From positions 1 through 41,813 of the forward strand of contig PLUC01000155.1 of NCBI GenBank assembly GCA_003165415.1: a stretch of 41,813 nt of DNA, given 5' to 3'. The notes below the pieces were generated by a model that was given only the letters and a program-made list of their open reading frames with translations, made no database searches and was not told the origin of the DNA. Each line of letters starts with the position of its first letter. Positions within the stretch are counted from its first letter, which is position 1. Both the position numbers and the translations under genes were made by a program. Origin of the DNA: Holophagaceae bacterium (GTDB lineage: Bacteria > Acidobacteriota > Holophagae > Holophagales > Holophagaceae). Below are positions 7,989 to 15,395 of the stretch, in pieces.

Positions 7989-9032
7989 CTAGGCACGCCT
8001 GAACACCCCTGGGCATGCCGTTCCGCACTGGCCGCACGCGCCCATGGCCGTGAGGTTCATGGCGGTGAGCCGGTAGCGGTCCCGGCCGATGAGCAGCTGC
8101 CCGCAATGGTGGCAGTACGTGCTTTCCCCCTCCGGGCAGATGACGTTGCCCACGTAGACGTGCCGGAGGCCGTTGGCCAGGGCGATGCGGCGCGCCTCCA
8201 GCAGGGTGGCCAGGGGGGTGGGGGGGATGTCCATGAGCTTCCAGGCGGGGTGGAAGGCCGAGAAATGCAGGGGCACATCCGGGCCCAGGGTGCCCGCGAT
8301 CCACTGGCTCAGGCGCTCCAGTTCCCGGGGCGAGTCGTTCTCGCCGGGGATGAGCAGGGTGGTGATCTCCAGCCAGGTGGTGGTCTCCTGCCGGATGTAC
8401 TGCAGGGTCTCCAGCACCGGCTGGAGCTGGCCGCCGCAGATCCGACGGTAGAAGGAATCGGTGAAGGCCTTGAGGTCGATGTTGGCGGCGTCCATGTGCC
8501 GGTAGAACTCCGCCCGGGGCTCGGCGTTCTGGTAGCCCGCGGACACCGCCACCGGGCGCAGGCCCAGCTCCCGGCAGGCGGCGGCGGTGTCCACGCAGTA
8601 TTCGTGGGAGGTGACCGGATCGTTGTAGGTGAAGGCGACGCTGGCGCAGCCCAGTTCCCTGGCCCGCTGGGCGATGCCTTCGGGACCGGCGTCGGCCCGG
8701 AGCGCCTGGGAGTCCCTGGTCTTGCTGATGTCCCAGTTCTGGCAGAACTTGCAGGCCAGGTTGCAGCCCACGGTGCCGAAGGAGAGCACCCGGGTTCCGG
8801 GCAGGAAATGGAAGAGCGGCTTCTTCTCGATGGGATCCACGGCGAACCCGCTGGCCCGGCCGTAGGCATGCAGGACCACGGCCCCGCCCACGTTGCCCCG
8901 GACATAACAGAAGCCGCGCTCCCCGTCCCGCAGCCGGCACCGGCGCGGGCACACCCCGCATTCCACCCGCCCTTCGTCCACCGCGCGCCAGAAGCGGGTG
9001 GGGTGGTGCGGTTGAGAAAGGGTCGCGTCCAC
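7989..9032 (-). CDS. amrS: AmmeMemoRadiSam system radical SAM enzyme
   Basis: The 347-aa protein carries a radical SAM 4Fe-4S motif, GCNLACKFC (Cys90, Cys94, Cys97), which should cleave S-adenosylmethionine to a 5'-deoxyadenosyl radical. Two more cysteine groups flank the barrel: CGVCPRRC near residues 25-32, and CHHCG with CGQCGTAC at the C terminus, as in other AmrS proteins. VGCNLACKFCQNWDISK and FTYNDPVTSHEYCVDTA are family-typical. It starts with GTG at 9032. It is divergent from the MEMO and AMMECR1 genes. The substrate of this system is not established; the call rests on the signature plus the two partners. Confidence 0.93.
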   Translation of the reverse strand: MDATLSQPHHPTRFWRAVDEGRVECGVCPRRCRLRDGERGFCYVRGNVGGAVVLHAYGRASGFAVDPIEKKPLFHFLPGTRVLSFGTVGCNLACKFCQNWDISKTRDSQALRADAGPEGIAQRARELGCASVAFTYNDPVTSHEYCVDTAAACRELGLRPVAVSAGYQNAEPRAEFYRHMDAANIDLKAFTDSFYRRICGGQLQPVLETLQYIRQETTTWLEITTLLIPGENDSPRELERLSQWIAGTLGPDVPLHFSAFHPAWKLMDIPPTPLATLLEARRIALANGLRHVYVGNVICPEGESTYCHHCGQLLIGRDRYRLTAMNLTAMGACGQCGTACPGVFRRA

Positions 9033-9130
9033 GGGACAACCTTTGATATGGATCTACTTTGGCTATTGACATCAAATGGGGCGAGCCGATTGTTTTACTT
9101 GATCCCGCCCGCTCAAGCCCGGAGAACGTC

Positions 9131-9916
9131 ATGGAGCATCTGCGCCTGCCCGTCGTCGCGGGCCTATTCTACCCCGCCGATCCGGACCAGCTCAGGGAAA
9201 TGGTCCAGCACCTGCTCAGGGGGGCGCCCGCCGACGGCGCGCCGCCCAAGGCCATCATCGTGCCCCATGCTGGCTACGTCTATTCCGGTCTCACCGCCGC
9301 CCGGGGCTATGCCCGGCTGGGCCTCGGCCGCTCCCGCATCCGCCGGGTGGTGCTGCTGGGGCCCTCCCACCGGGTGGCCTTCCGGGGTCTGGCGGTGAGC
9401 AGCGCCGCGGGCTTCGTCACCCCCCTGGGCATCATCCCGGTGGACCTGCCGGCGGTGGAGCAGGCCCTGGACCTGGACTGCGTCCGCCGCTTCGACCCGG
9501 CCCACGAGCGGGAGCACAGCCTGGAAGTGCAGCTCCCCTTCCTGCAGGAAACCCTCGAGGCCTTCACCCTGGTGCCCTTCGTGGTGGGCCAGGCAGATCC
9601 GGCGGAGGTGGCCGAGGTCCTGGAACGGATGTGGGGCGGGGACGACACCGCCATCGTGGTCAGTTCCGACCTGAGCCACTACCAGGAATACGGCGCGGCC
9701 CAGCGGGCCGACCAGGCCACGGCCGCCGCCGTGGTGGCGCTGCGCCAGGACGCGGTGGACAGCGACGCGGCCTGCGGCGCCCTGCCGATCCGCGGCCTGC
9801 TGCTGGCGGCCCGCAGGCGCGGCCTGTGCGTCCAGGCCCTGGACGTGCGCAATTCAGGGGACACCGCGGGCGACCGCGACCGGGTGGTGGGCTATGGTGC
9901 CTTTGCCTTCGCTTGA
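9131..9916 (+). CDS. amrB: AmmeMemoRadiSam system protein B (MEMO family)
   Basis: The start is set at the ATG at 9131 (GGAGAA 5 nt upstream), giving 261 aa. The frame is open back to 9059 but without a site. MEMO proteins have a fold like class III extradiol dioxygenases. Visible motifs are VAGLFYPADPDQL, IVPHAGYVYSG (His46), LLGPSHRVAF (His80), EHSLEVQLPFLQ and SSDLSHY. The histidines align with the likely metal-binding positions of the family. It overlaps the AMMECR1 gene by 23 nt. Confidence 0.92.
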   Translation: MEHLRLPVVAGLFYPADPDQLREMVQHLLRGAPADGAPPKAIIVPHAGYVYSGLTAARGYARLGLGRSRIRRVVLLGPSHRVAFRGLAVSSAAGFVTPLGIIPVDLPAVEQALDLDCVRRFDPAHEREHSLEVQLPFLQETLEAFTLVPFVVGQADPAEVAEVLERMWGGDDTAIVVSSDLSHYQEYGAAQRADQATAAAVVALRQDAVDSDAACGALPIRGLLLAARRRGLCVQALDVRNSGDTAGDRDRVVGYGAFAFA

Positions 9917-10508
9917 GCGCTCCGGCGACCTGGGTTCCAGTCAGCGAGAGCTGCTGCTGGGCATCGCGCGGGCGTCCATCCGCCACGGGCTCGCCCATGG
10001 CCGCGCGCTTCCGGTGGATGCCGGGACGCTGGCGCCGGAGCTGGCGGAAGCCCGCGGCGCTTTCGTCACCCTGACCAGCCAGGGCAATCTGCGCGGCTGC
10101 ATCGGCCACATCAGCGCCTGCGCCCCCCTGGCCGAGGACATCGCGGCCCTGGCCTTCATGGCGGCCTTCCGGGACACCCGGTTCCCGCCGGTCACCGGCG
10201 AGGAACTGGCGGACCTGCGCATCGAATTGTCGCTGCTCACCGTCCCGGAACCCATCAGCTTCACCTCCGAGCCGGACCTGGCCGCGCAGCTGGTGCCGGG
10301 ACTGGACGGGCTCATCCTCCAGGCCGGACAGCGCCAGGGTGTCTTCCTGCCCACGGTATGGAAAAGCCTGCCGGAACCCATGGAATTTCTCCGGCACTTG
10401 AAGATCAAGGCGGGGCTGTCCCCGCGGCATCCGGCTGAAGGGCTGGAAGCTTATCGTTTCCACACGGAATCCATCCGGGAAGCCGGCGGCGGACCGGCTG
10501 AAGATTGA
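9894..10508 (+). CDS. amrA: AmmeMemoRadiSam system protein A (AMMECR1 family)
   Basis: This 204-aa protein is an AMMECR1-domain protein. The hallmark LRGCIG is at residues 66-71, after FVTLTSQGN. FRDTRFPPVTGEEL, LRIELSLLT and QGVFLPTVW are also typical. It is translationally coupled to the MEMO gene (23-nt overlap), and with the radical SAM gene completes the three-part set found together in many bacteria and archaea. The biochemical role is unknown; the conserved cysteine is a candidate nucleophile (inference). Confidence 0.92.
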   Translation: MVPLPSLERSGDLGSSQRELLLGIARASIRHGLAHGRALPVDAGTLAPELAEARGAFVTLTSQGNLRGCIGHISACAPLAEDIAALAFMAAFRDTRFPPVTGEELADLRIELSLLTVPEPISFTSEPDLAAQLVPGLDGLILQAGQRQGVFLPTVWKSLPEPMEFLRHLKIKAGLSPRHPAEGLEAYRFHTESIREAGGGPAED

Positions 10509-10537
10509 GGTTTCCGCCGCAGCCAGCTTGTTCGTCC

Positions 10538-10590
10538 GAGGCACTGCATGCAGCGCCTCAGTCCGGACTCCGAGCCTACGGGAGTTCCGG
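10538..10590. terminator. Two inverted repeats between convergent genes
   Basis: A 22-nt palindrome with one mismatched pair (10538-10559, core CTGCATGCAG) is followed by an imperfect stem (CCGGACTCC against GGAGTTCCGG, 10563-10590). They occupy the gap between amrA and the convergent SHMT-like gene. No T-run follows on either strand, so they are candidate transcript-end hairpins rather than classic terminators. Confidence 0.4.
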
Positions 10591-10592
10591 GT

Positions 10593-11942
10593 TCACGCCT
10601 CCCGCGGCAGACCGTTTTCGAAGCAGTAGTAGATCTCCTGGAACCTGCCCCGGAAGTCCACCACGTCAGCCAGCACCCGCTCCACGGGCTCCTGCTCCAC
10701 CAGCACCCGGGCCATGAAGCCGGCGATGGTCTCCATGTCGGCCCCGCGCATGCCCAGCCGGGTCACCTCGATGGTGCCGATGCGCAGGCCGCTGGGCCGG
10801 TCCCATTGTTCCGGGGTGTCGCCGGGGATCAGGTTCTTGTTGGTGATGACGTTGGCCCGGGCCAGCAGGTGCGCGGCGTCGAGGCCGCCGCCGAAGGCGC
10901 TGACGTCGGCGATCACCTGGTGGGTCCGGGTGAACCCCCGCCGGGCCCCGACCACCGGCACGCCGCGCCGCTGCAGGGCGGCGCCCAGGGCCTGGGCGTT
11001 GCTGACGATCTGGGCCATGTAGACTGGGCCGAAGGCCAGCATCTCCGCGGCCGACACCGCCAAGGCGGCTACCCGGTTGACCTGGTGGGTCGCCGCCAGC
11101 ACCGGAAACACCGCGTGGGTGAGCGGTTCGGTGAGCTCCGGGGCGTTCCAGGCCATGATCCCGCTCTGAGGGCCGCTCCAGGTCTTGCCGGCGGAACCGG
11201 TGAGGACGCAGGCGCCCTCGCGCAGGGGATCCTGGAACTGGCCCCCGGCGATCAGGCCCAGCTGGTGGGCGCCGTCGAAGAACAGCCGGCCGCCCCAGGG
11301 AGCGAGGATCTCGGACATTTCCTTGCATGGCAGCGGGAACAGGGTCATGGACATGCCCAGGGTCACCAGCCTGGGACGCTCCCGCTCGGCCACCAGCCGG
11401 AAGGCGGCGAGGTCCACCTCCAGCTCGGGGGTGAAGGGGATGTCGACGATCCGCAGGCCGCGCACCCCGGCGGGGCCGTCGGGGCGGTTGCTGGAGTGGC
11501 CGCCCATGGGCTGGGGCGCGGACATGATGGTGTCCCCGGGCTGGGTCAGGGCCGTGTAGACGGCCAGGTTGCCGATCATGCTGGCGCACAGCCGGTGGTC
11601 GGCATAGTCGGCGCGCAGGGCCCGCTTCAGCAGTTCCATGCAGAGCGCCTCTACCTCGTCGATGTACCGGGTTCCGGCGAACCAGCGGTTCACCGCGCCG
11701 ATGTGGCCCTCGGCGGCCCGGGTGCCGATCTCGGCCGACAGCAGGGCCCGCACGGTGGGGCTGGTGGGGGCCTCCGGGGCCAGCAGATTGAGGCACTGGC
11801 GGCCGCGCCAGGCCGCATTGCGCTCCACCGCCGCAACCACCTCCTGGGCCATCTCGCGGGGGCCGCGGCAGGCGTCCAGCAGCTGGGAGGCCACCAGCAG
11901 GGTCCTGGGGTCATGCACTTCCAAACGTTGTTCGGTGGCCAT
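10593..11942 (-). CDS. SHMT-fold PLP-dependent enzyme, specificity unknown
   Basis: The ATG at 11942 is chosen because AGGAGGG lies 6 nt upstream; the frame is open to 12038. The 449-aa product resembles serine hydroxymethyltransferase throughout: LNLLAPEAPTSPTVR (compare LIASEN), RYIDEVEAL, the PLP-binding FFDGAHQLGLIAGG (Asp223, His226), the lysine region GSAGKTWSGPQSG (Lys253, compare THKTLRGPRGG), NKNLIPGDTPE, and GLRIGTIEVTRLGM. Key substitutions around the lysine and in the N-terminal substrate region separate it from ordinary GlyA. It could act on another beta-hydroxy or alpha-substituted amino acid, such as an aldolase or transaldolase; this is inference. A MocR-type regulator is divergent from it. 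Confidence 0.8.
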   Translation of the reverse strand: MATEQRLEVHDPRTLLVASQLLDACRGPREMAQEVVAAVERNAAWRGRQCLNLLAPEAPTSPTVRALLSAEIGTRAAEGHIGAVNRWFAGTRYIDEVEALCMELLKRALRADYADHRLCASMIGNLAVYTALTQPGDTIMSAPQPMGGHSSNRPDGPAGVRGLRIVDIPFTPELEVDLAAFRLVAERERPRLVTLGMSMTLFPLPCKEMSEILAPWGGRLFFDGAHQLGLIAGGQFQDPLREGACVLTGSAGKTWSGPQSGIMAWNAPELTEPLTHAVFPVLAATHQVNRVAALAVSAAEMLAFGPVYMAQIVSNAQALGAALQRRGVPVVGARRGFTRTHQVIADVSAFGGGLDAAHLLARANVITNKNLIPGDTPEQWDRPSGLRIGTIEVTRLGMRGADMETIAGFMARVLVEQEPVERVLADVVDFRGRFQEIYYCFENGLPREA

Positions 11943-11982
11943 GGGGCTTCCCTCCTGGCCCCAAGGTAGGCTCCCCCGGGGC

Positions 11983-12046
11983 TTGTTCACCGAACAATCC
12001 TGCCCTTTTCGGCCAAACACTTCGGTACACTCTGGCAAGTGTTCGG
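11983..12046. promoter_or_regulatory. Divergent control region with symmetric repeats, probable MocR operator
   Basis: The 116-nt region between the SHMT-like gene and its divergent regulator contains TTGTTCACCGAACAA (11983-11997), a perfect 6-bp inverted repeat around 3 nt. It also holds two related 10-mers in direct orientation, AACACTTCGG (12016-12025) and AAGTGTTCGG (12037-12046), offset by 21 bp, about two helical turns. AACACTT and AAGTGTT are also inverted copies of one another. MocR regulators commonly bind paired repeats between divergent genes. TACACT at 12026-12031 may be a -10 box for the regulator, but no good -35 is visible. Confidence 0.55.
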
Positions 12047-12058
12047 AGGAAGGGGCCC

Positions 12059-13450
12059 ATGCCGACCAGACCGCAGCTCGACTCCGGACCGATGGAAACG
12101 GACAGTCAGCGCCTGGCCGGCGAACTGCGGATGCGGATCGCGGCCGGCCACTGGCGCCCGGGCGAGCGCCTGCCCTCGCTGCGCGCCCTCGCCTTTGAAA
12201 CCGGGCTGGGCCTCCACGCGGTGCTGGGGGCCTACGGGGAACTGGTGGGGCAGGGGCTGGCCGAGGCCCGGCACGGTTCGGGGTTCTACCTGGCCGGACC
12301 GGCCCGGGCCCTGCCGACGCGCCACGCGCCCGGCCTGGACCGACTGCTGGACACGGCCCTCCTGATCCGGGGCCTGGTCGAACCCAGCGAATTGCTGAAG
12401 TGCGGCAGCGGCGCGCTGCCCAAGGACTGGCTGCAGGATATCGGCTTGCCCCGCCACCTGCGGGCGGTCGCCGCCCAGCAGGGGGCGAACCTGTACGACT
12501 ACGGCACCGCCCTGGGCTACGGCCCCCTGCGCGAGGCTCTGCAGCGGCGCCTGGAGCGCCGGCGGATCTTCTGTCCCGCCGATGCGATCCTGCTCAGCAA
12601 CGGCATCTCCCACGGCCTCGAACTGGTGATCCGGGCGCTCTGCCACCCCGGTGAGCTGGTGCTGGTGGAGCACCCGGCCTACTACAACCTGTTCGGCCTG
12701 CTGGAACTGTCTGGACTGCGCAGCGCCGGTATCCCCCGCGGGGCCGACGGCCCCGACCTGGAGGCCCTGGAGGCACGGCTGCGCCAGGGCGACCGGCCGC
12801 GCCTGCTCATCCTCCAGTCCCTGCTGCACAACCCCACCGGCACCTGCCTGGGCCCGGCCGCCGCCCACCGGATCCTGCTGCTGGCCGAGCAGTACGACTT
12901 CCTGATCGTGGAGGACGACGCCTACGCTGACTTGGCGGAGGATGCCGATCTGCGCCTGGCCACCCTGGACGGGCTGCGCCGGGTGATCTACCTGTCGGGC
13001 TTCACCAAGACCCTTTCAGCCAGCCTGCGGGTGGGCTACGCCGCCGCCTCCGGGCCGATCGCCGAGGCCCTGACCCGGGTCAAGCTGCTCACCAGCATCG
13101 CCACCTCGGAGTTCGCCGAGCGGGTGGTCTACCATGCCCTCACCGAGGGCTACGACCGCTTCACCGCCCTGCTCCGGGACCGGCTGCAGGCGGCCCAGGC
13201 CAAGGCCCAGGCCGAGCTGGCCCAGGCCGGATGGGAGCTGTTTCCGGGCGCCCGGCGTGGCATGTTCGCCTGGGCACGCCACCCGGGCTGCGAGGATTCG
13301 CTGCTCCTGGCCAAGTCCGCGGCCGCCGCCGGCTTCTGGCTGGCTCCGGGCAGCGCCTTCGATCCCGAACACCGCCCGAGTCCCTGGCTGCGCTTCAACG
13401 TGGCCTACCGATCGCCGACGCTTTCCGCCTGGCTCAAGCAGGCGCATTGA
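12059..13450 (+). CDS. MocR/GntR-family regulator with aminotransferase domain
   Basis: The 463-aa protein has an N-terminal GntR winged helix (about residues 14-80; RLAGELRMRIAAGHWRPGERLPSLRALA) fused to a fold-type I aminotransferase domain. PLP-site features are present: YGTALGYGPLREAL, LHNPTGTCLGP, VEDDAYADL, and Lys317 in SGFTKTLSAS. MocR proteins are PLP-responsive transcription factors, usually acting on an adjacent PLP-related gene. Here the obvious target is the divergent SHMT-like gene. A GGAGGAAGGGG site precedes the ATG. Confidence 0.93.
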   Translation: MPTRPQLDSGPMETDSQRLAGELRMRIAAGHWRPGERLPSLRALAFETGLGLHAVLGAYGELVGQGLAEARHGSGFYLAGPARALPTRHAPGLDRLLDTALLIRGLVEPSELLKCGSGALPKDWLQDIGLPRHLRAVAAQQGANLYDYGTALGYGPLREALQRRLERRRIFCPADAILLSNGISHGLELVIRALCHPGELVLVEHPAYYNLFGLLELSGLRSAGIPRGADGPDLEALEARLRQGDRPRLLILQSLLHNPTGTCLGPAAAHRILLLAEQYDFLIVEDDAYADLAEDADLRLATLDGLRRVIYLSGFTKTLSASLRVGYAAASGPIAEALTRVKLLTSIATSEFAERVVYHALTEGYDRFTALLRDRLQAAQAKAQAELAQAGWELFPGARRGMFAWARHPGCEDSLLLAKSAAAAGFWLAPGSAFDPEHRPSPWLRFNVAYRSPTLSAWLKQAH

Positions 13451-13463
13451 TGGGGCGGGCACC

Positions 13464-13495
13464 CTGCCGAACACCCCTGTCGAAACCCTCGGCAG
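13464..13495. terminator. Inverted repeat between convergent transcription units
   Basis: CTGCCGA (13464-13470) and TCGGCAG (13489-13495) form a perfect 7-bp stem with an 18-nt loop in the 51-nt gap between the regulator gene and the end of the polysaccharide cluster. No T-run follows, so terminator function is only suggested by position. Confidence 0.4.
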
Positions 13496-13501
13496 AATTC
13501 G

Positions 13502-14710
13502 CTACCCCCGCAAGTTCCGCCGCAGCACCGCCAGGATGTGCTCGATCTCGGCCTCCTCCAGGTCGTTGTGGAAGGGCAGCGCCAGCGTCCGCCGGGCCAT
13601 GGCCTCGGTGCGCGGGAGGGTGCCCCCGAGGTCGCCGAAGCGGTCGCGGATGTAGGGCTGGGTGTGGACCGGGGCGAAGTAGCCTCGGCAGGGCACGCCC
13701 TCCCGCTCCATCCCGGCGATGGTGCGGTCCCGGTCATAGCCCTCGTCCAGGGTCACCACGTAGACGAACCAGCTCACGGCCACCTCCGGCCGGACCCGGG
13801 GCGGGCGGACACCGTCCATGACGGCCAGGCGCTCGCCGTACTGCCGGGCCACCCGGGCGCGCCGGGCGAGGAAATGGTCCAGCCGGGACAGCTGGGACAG
13901 GCCCAGGGCCGCGGACATCTCGTCCATCCGGTAGTTGTGGCCGAGGCGCTCGTGCTGGAGCCAGGCGCCCATGGCGCTCCGGCCCTGGTTGGCGCAGCTC
14001 CGGCAGTGCTCCGCCAGCCGGTCGTCGTTGGTGACGATCATGCCGCCTTCGCCGGTGGTCATCTGCTTGTTGGGATAGAAGGCGAAGGCCCCGGCGGCGC
14101 CGAAGGAGCCGAGCCTGCGCCCCTTGTAGGCGGCGCCGATGGCTTCGCAGCAGTCGTCGATGACCGCCAGGCCGTGGCGGGCGGCGACCCGGTCAAGCCC
14201 ATCCCAGTCCGCCGGATGGCCGAACACGTCCACGGCCATGATCGCCCGGGTCCGGGGGGTGATCCGCAGCTCCAGGTCCTGGATGTCCAGGTTGCAGGTG
14301 TCCGGTTCCAGCTCCACGAACACCGGGACGGCGCCTTCGTAGAGAAAGGCGTTGACGCTGGCGGCAAAGGTGAAGGAGGGCACCAGCACCTCCTCCCCGG
14401 GCCCGATGCCCAGGGCCTTCACGATCAGGTGCAGCGCCGCCGTGCCGGAGCCCACCGCCACGGCATGCTTCACCCCGACGTAGGCGGCGAGGCTCCGCTC
14501 GAAGGCGGCGACCTTGGGGCCCAGGGCGAGCCGGCCGCTGCGCAGCACCCCCAGGACCGCCTGAATGTCGGCCTCGTCCAGTTCCGCCGACGACATCTCG
14601 ATGGCCCGGGTCCGCACGGGCCGGGCCCGGGCCCGGCGTTCGTCGGCCAGTACCCATGGGGCGGGATTCTCGCTGGGGCGGTTGGACGCGGGTGCGTTGC
14701 TGCGGTTCAT
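13502..14710 (-). CDS. DegT/DnrJ/EryC1-family sugar aminotransferase
   Basis: The ATG at 14710 has GGAGG 5 nt upstream, giving 402 aa. It is a PLP-dependent nucleotide-sugar aminotransferase: AVGSGTAALHLIVKALGIGPGEEV, VPSFTFAASVNA, VIDDCCEAIGAAYKGRRLGSFG, and the Schiff-base lysine in YPNKQMTTGEGG (Lys215). As the last gene of the cluster, next to a PglC-type transferase and with a WbpM-like 4,6-dehydratase at the other end, it most likely aminates a 4-keto-6-deoxy sugar to give the initiating residue. That substrate is inferred from context. Confidence 0.9.
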   Translation of the reverse strand: MNRSNAPASNRPSENPAPWVLADERRARARPVRTRAIEMSSAELDEADIQAVLGVLRSGRLALGPKVAAFERSLAAYVGVKHAVAVGSGTAALHLIVKALGIGPGEEVLVPSFTFAASVNAFLYEGAVPVFVELEPDTCNLDIQDLELRITPRTRAIMAVDVFGHPADWDGLDRVAARHGLAVIDDCCEAIGAAYKGRRLGSFGAAGAFAFYPNKQMTTGEGGMIVTNDDRLAEHCRSCANQGRSAMGAWLQHERLGHNYRMDEMSAALGLSQLSRLDHFLARRARVARQYGERLAVMDGVRPPRVRPEVAVSWFVYVVTLDEGYDRDRTIAGMEREGVPCRGYFAPVHTQPYIRDRFGDLGGTLPRTEAMARRTLALPFHNDLEEAEIEHILAVLRRNLRG

Positions 14711-14723
14711 GGGGTCCTCCAAG

Positions 14724-15395
14724 TCAGGTCACGGTACGGATGGTGATGAAGGCCTCGGCGGCGCCGAGGCCGACGGTGGCGCCCCTCAGGGTGGCAAGGG
14801 CCCGGAGCGCCGACAGGGACCGTTCGTGCGGCGCCGGCCGCACCTGGGAGCGGTAGAGGGCCATGGCCTCCAGCTTGGCTTCCACGGTGCCGGTGATGTC
14901 CACGAAGTGGTTGGGGATGAAGGATGGGGTCAGGAACGGGGCGTTCCAGTTGGTCTCGGACAGGGTCTCGTAGGCGTAGATCCCCCTGGGACTGCCGTCC
15001 CGGCCCGGCCGCGCGGACACCAGGGCGGAATGGAACACCAGCTGGTGGTCCAGGTGCAGGTCGCCCGGGAAGGGCAGGTACAGCTCGTCCGGCGCGCAGG
15101 CGCGGATGATCTCCCCCACCTTCCCGTTGAGTTCCCGGTGCGCCACGGTGTCCAGTTCCGCCGCGGGCAGGTCCAGGTACCAGGTGGTGGCGACCCCCAG
15201 CCGGCCGTGGGCCGCCCGGGCCTCGTCCCGGCACTGGTCCTCCTGCTCGTCGGTGTAGAGCGGCGGCCGGCCCCGGGTGACCACCGCCACCTGGACCGAG
15301 TGCCCTTCCCGGGCCCACCGGGCCATGGCGCCGCCGGCCCCGAGGACCTCGTCGTCGGGGTGCGGCGCGACCACCAGCCGGACCAGGGGCTTCAT
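14724..15395 (-). CDS. PIG-L family zinc-dependent deacetylase
   Basis: The 223-aa protein has the LmbE/PIG-L signature: VAPHPDDEVLGAGG near the N terminus and HLDHQLV in the middle, which together supply the zinc ligands and the catalytic aspartate. Family members remove N-acetyl groups from GlcNAc-containing substrates. In this cluster it probably deacetylates a nucleotide sugar, a lipid-linked sugar or the polymer. It overlaps the sugar transferase stop by 4 nt, and the aminotransferase start follows 13 nt after its stop. Confidence 0.9.
   Translation of the reverse strand: MKPLVRLVVAPHPDDEVLGAGGAMARWAREGHSVQVAVVTRGRPPLYTDEQEDQCRDEARAAHGRLGVATTWYLDLPAAELDTVAHRELNGKVGEIIRACAPDELYLPFPGDLHLDHQLVFHSALVSARPGRDGSPRGIYAYETLSETNWNAPFLTPSFIPNHFVDITGTVEAKLEAMALYRSQVRPAPHERSLSALRALATLRGATVGLGAAEAFITIRTVT

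Noticed and set aside
9066..9099. TTGACA at 9066-9071 as a promoter for amrB
   Set aside because: No acceptable -10 box 16-18 nt downstream; left unannotated.
10548..11969. Long plus-strand frame over the SHMT-like gene
   Set aside because: Low-complexity antisense product; the minus strand has SHMT motifs throughout and a strong ribosome binding site.
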